Translations under genes and position numbers: made by a program
The notes under the pieces: generated by a model
The model's database searches: none
Seen by the model: the letters and a program-made list of their open reading frames with translations, nothing else
What the model was told of the DNA's origin: nothing
In this document: one piece after another, positions 62,518 to 64,000 of the stretch
Numbering within the stretch: position 1 is the first letter of the stretch
How the letters are laid out: each line of letters opens with the position of its first letter
From: Mariprofundus sp.
GTDB lineage: Bacteria; Pseudomonadota; Zetaproteobacteria; Mariprofundales; Mariprofundaceae
DNA: 64,000 nt
Assembly: GCA_021772835.1 (NCBI GenBank)
Contig: JAJFLE010000036.1
Location: 1-64,000 of the forward strand
Direction: 5' to 3'

Positions 62518-64000
62518 ATGATGCCCACCAGGCATGGAACACACTTAACTTCGGGCGGCATGGAAGCGTTACAGATTCGATTCGAGCAGGTGAGTCTGCT
62601 CTACAGGCCCACGATCAGTGTTGCCATTGGTTATGGGCTGGCTGCAAGCCTTGTTGCCCTTGTCCAATGGACAGTCATTGATCACACCGTGATTCTCACA
62701 TGGCTGGCTTGCATGGGACTGGTTATTGCCGGGCGCGTATTAAGCTTTATAAGTTTCCAACGCAACGAACCCGATCTTCATGATATCAAAAGATGGGAAC
62801 AACTGTTTTTAACAGGATCTATAGCTGCCGGACTTGTCTGGGGATCTGCCGGTATATGGTTGTTTCCACATGGCTATTTTGAGTATCAGATTCTTACACT
62901 GCTTGCCCTTGTAGGCCTGAGCGCTGGCGGGGTTACAACACTTTCAGCCCTGCGACTGCCAATTTTCATCTTTTTAGCCCTGTTAATGACTCCAGTTACA
63001 ATCCACTTCTTTGTTGAATACAATGACATATCCACTGCAGTTGGCGGCATGATGATTGTATATACGGCGTTCCTGGCAAGCAGCGCGTATCAATCCTACA
63101 AGAATCATTTAGAAAACATCACTCTGAGAATCGAAAGTATCAATAGAGAGTCGCATATACGAGAAACAGAAAAAAGACTGCTTCAAACACAACGCATTGC
63201 CCATCTGGGTGGCTGGGAGTGGAACTTTGAGAATAAGGATCTGTATTGGTCTGATGAGACCTACCGGATCTTTGGCCTGCAGCCCGGAGACATAGAACCG
63301 AGTTATGAAGCCTACATTGCATTGATTCATCCCGATGATCGCAAAAAGGTACAGCATGCTGTTAAAAAAGCGGTAGAAGAATGCACTGCCTTTCACGCAA
63401 GTCACCGTATCGTCCTGGCTGGACAGGTCGAACGCTTTGTCAACCAGGAAGGAGAGATACACGTAAGTGACACAGGACAAGCTATGCGCATGACCGGAAC
63501 TATTCATGACATTACCGAACACACGAAACTCGAAGAACAGCTGCTGCAGTCACAAAAAATGGAGGCTGTTGGCACGCTGGTTGGTGGCATTGCCCATGAC
63601 TTCAACAACATACTGGCTGGCATGGCCGGAAACCTTTACCTGGCCAAAAAAAACGCACAGGAACCCGATGTGCAGAAAAAGCTCGCTCGCATTGAACAGC
63701 TGTCATTGCGAGCCGCGGATTTGATTAAACAGCTGATGACTTTTGCACGTAAGGACAGAGTCATGATGAAGTCGCTTGCATTGGCACCGTTTTTTAAGGA
63801 AGTGCTAAAGTTACTCCGCTCATCCATACCTGAAAATATAGAAATTTATCCGTCCCTGTGCAGCGAATCGTTGCAAATTGATGGTGATGAGACCCAGCTG
63901 CATCAGTTGCTGATGAACTTGGTCAACAACGCTCGTGATGCGGTTGAAGATGAAGATGAACCATATATCAAGATTAAGCTTGAAGCCTGCAACGCTGATG
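62518..64000 (+). CDS. PAS-containing sensor histidine kinase, truncated by the window end
   Basis: Frame open from ATG at 62518/62521 to the edge (absent from track, no stop): N-terminal TM region MEALQIRFEQVSLLYRPTISVAIGYGL..., PAS, then MEAVGTLVGGIAHDFNNILAGMAGNLYLA and LMNLVNNARDAVED. Confidence 0.9.
   Translation, partial: MMPTRHGTHLTSGGMEALQIRFEQVSLLYRPTISVAIGYGLAASLVALVQWTVIDHTVILTWLACMGLVIAGRVLSFISFQRNEPDLHDIKRWEQLFLTGSIAAGLVWGSAGIWLFPHGYFEYQILTLLALVGLSAGGVTTLSALRLPIFIFLALLMTPVTIHFFVEYNDISTAVGGMMIVYTAFLASSAYQSYKNHLENITLRIESINRESHIRETEKRLLQTQRIAHLGGWEWNFENKDLYWSDETYRIFGLQPGDIEPSYEAYIALIHPDDRKKVQHAVKKAVEECTAFHASHRIVLAGQVERFVNQEGEIHVSDTGQAMRMTGTIHDITEHTKLEEQLLQSQKMEAVGTLVGGIAHDFNNILAGMAGNLYLAKKNAQEPDVQKKLARIEQLSLRAADLIKQLMTFARKDRVMMKSLALAPFFKEVLKLLRSSIPENIEIYPSLCSESLQIDGDETQLHQLLMNLVNNARDAVEDEDEPYIKIKLEACNAD

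Noticed and set aside
62234-62521. 95-aa ORF between thrB and the sensor kinase
   Set aside because: No recognisable motif and irregular composition; probably non-coding.
1-64000. CRISPR arrays, rRNA, tRNA, prophage
   Set aside because: No regularly spaced direct repeats, no rRNA/tRNA-like sequences noticed, no phage structural genes. The hairpin arrays lack a constant repeat and spacer structure. tRNAscan-SE and a CRISPR finder would be decisive.

Overview
The window carries a compact proteobacterial chromosome segment. A zetaproteobacterial (Mariprofundus-like) origin is only a guess. No rRNA, tRNA, CRISPR array or prophage was recognised. Main blocks: (1) glycerophosphodiesterase/glpD; (2) ffh-rpsP-rimM-trmD-speA; (3) a ~12 kb minus-strand sulfur-assimilation cluster (thrC-like, cysO-like carrier, NIL protein, cysM/K, moeB-like E1, sulfite reductase-TusA fusion, radical SAM-SLC13 fusion, cysH, cysD, cysN), headed by a SAM-I-like riboswitch plus terminator and closed by a UUCG-loop terminator; (4) mrp, tandem yqhA-like genes, DsrE/TusA/TPMT-like genes; (5) glnD, mutS, lspA, lon, htpX; (6) an AmmeMemoRadiSam triad; (7) YfiR / CHASE8-like hybrid kinase / two TonB-dependent receptors; (8) murA-hisGDCBHAF; (9) a diguanylate cyclase with a CXXCH motif, thrB, and a truncated sensor kinase. 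The most unusual items are the radical SAM-SLC13 fusion inside a SAM-riboswitch-headed sulfur cluster, the CysO-like carrier ending in GGC, and arrays of tandem near-perfect hairpins in intra-operon gaps. In two of these arrays stem sequences differ while order and some loop sequences are kept.
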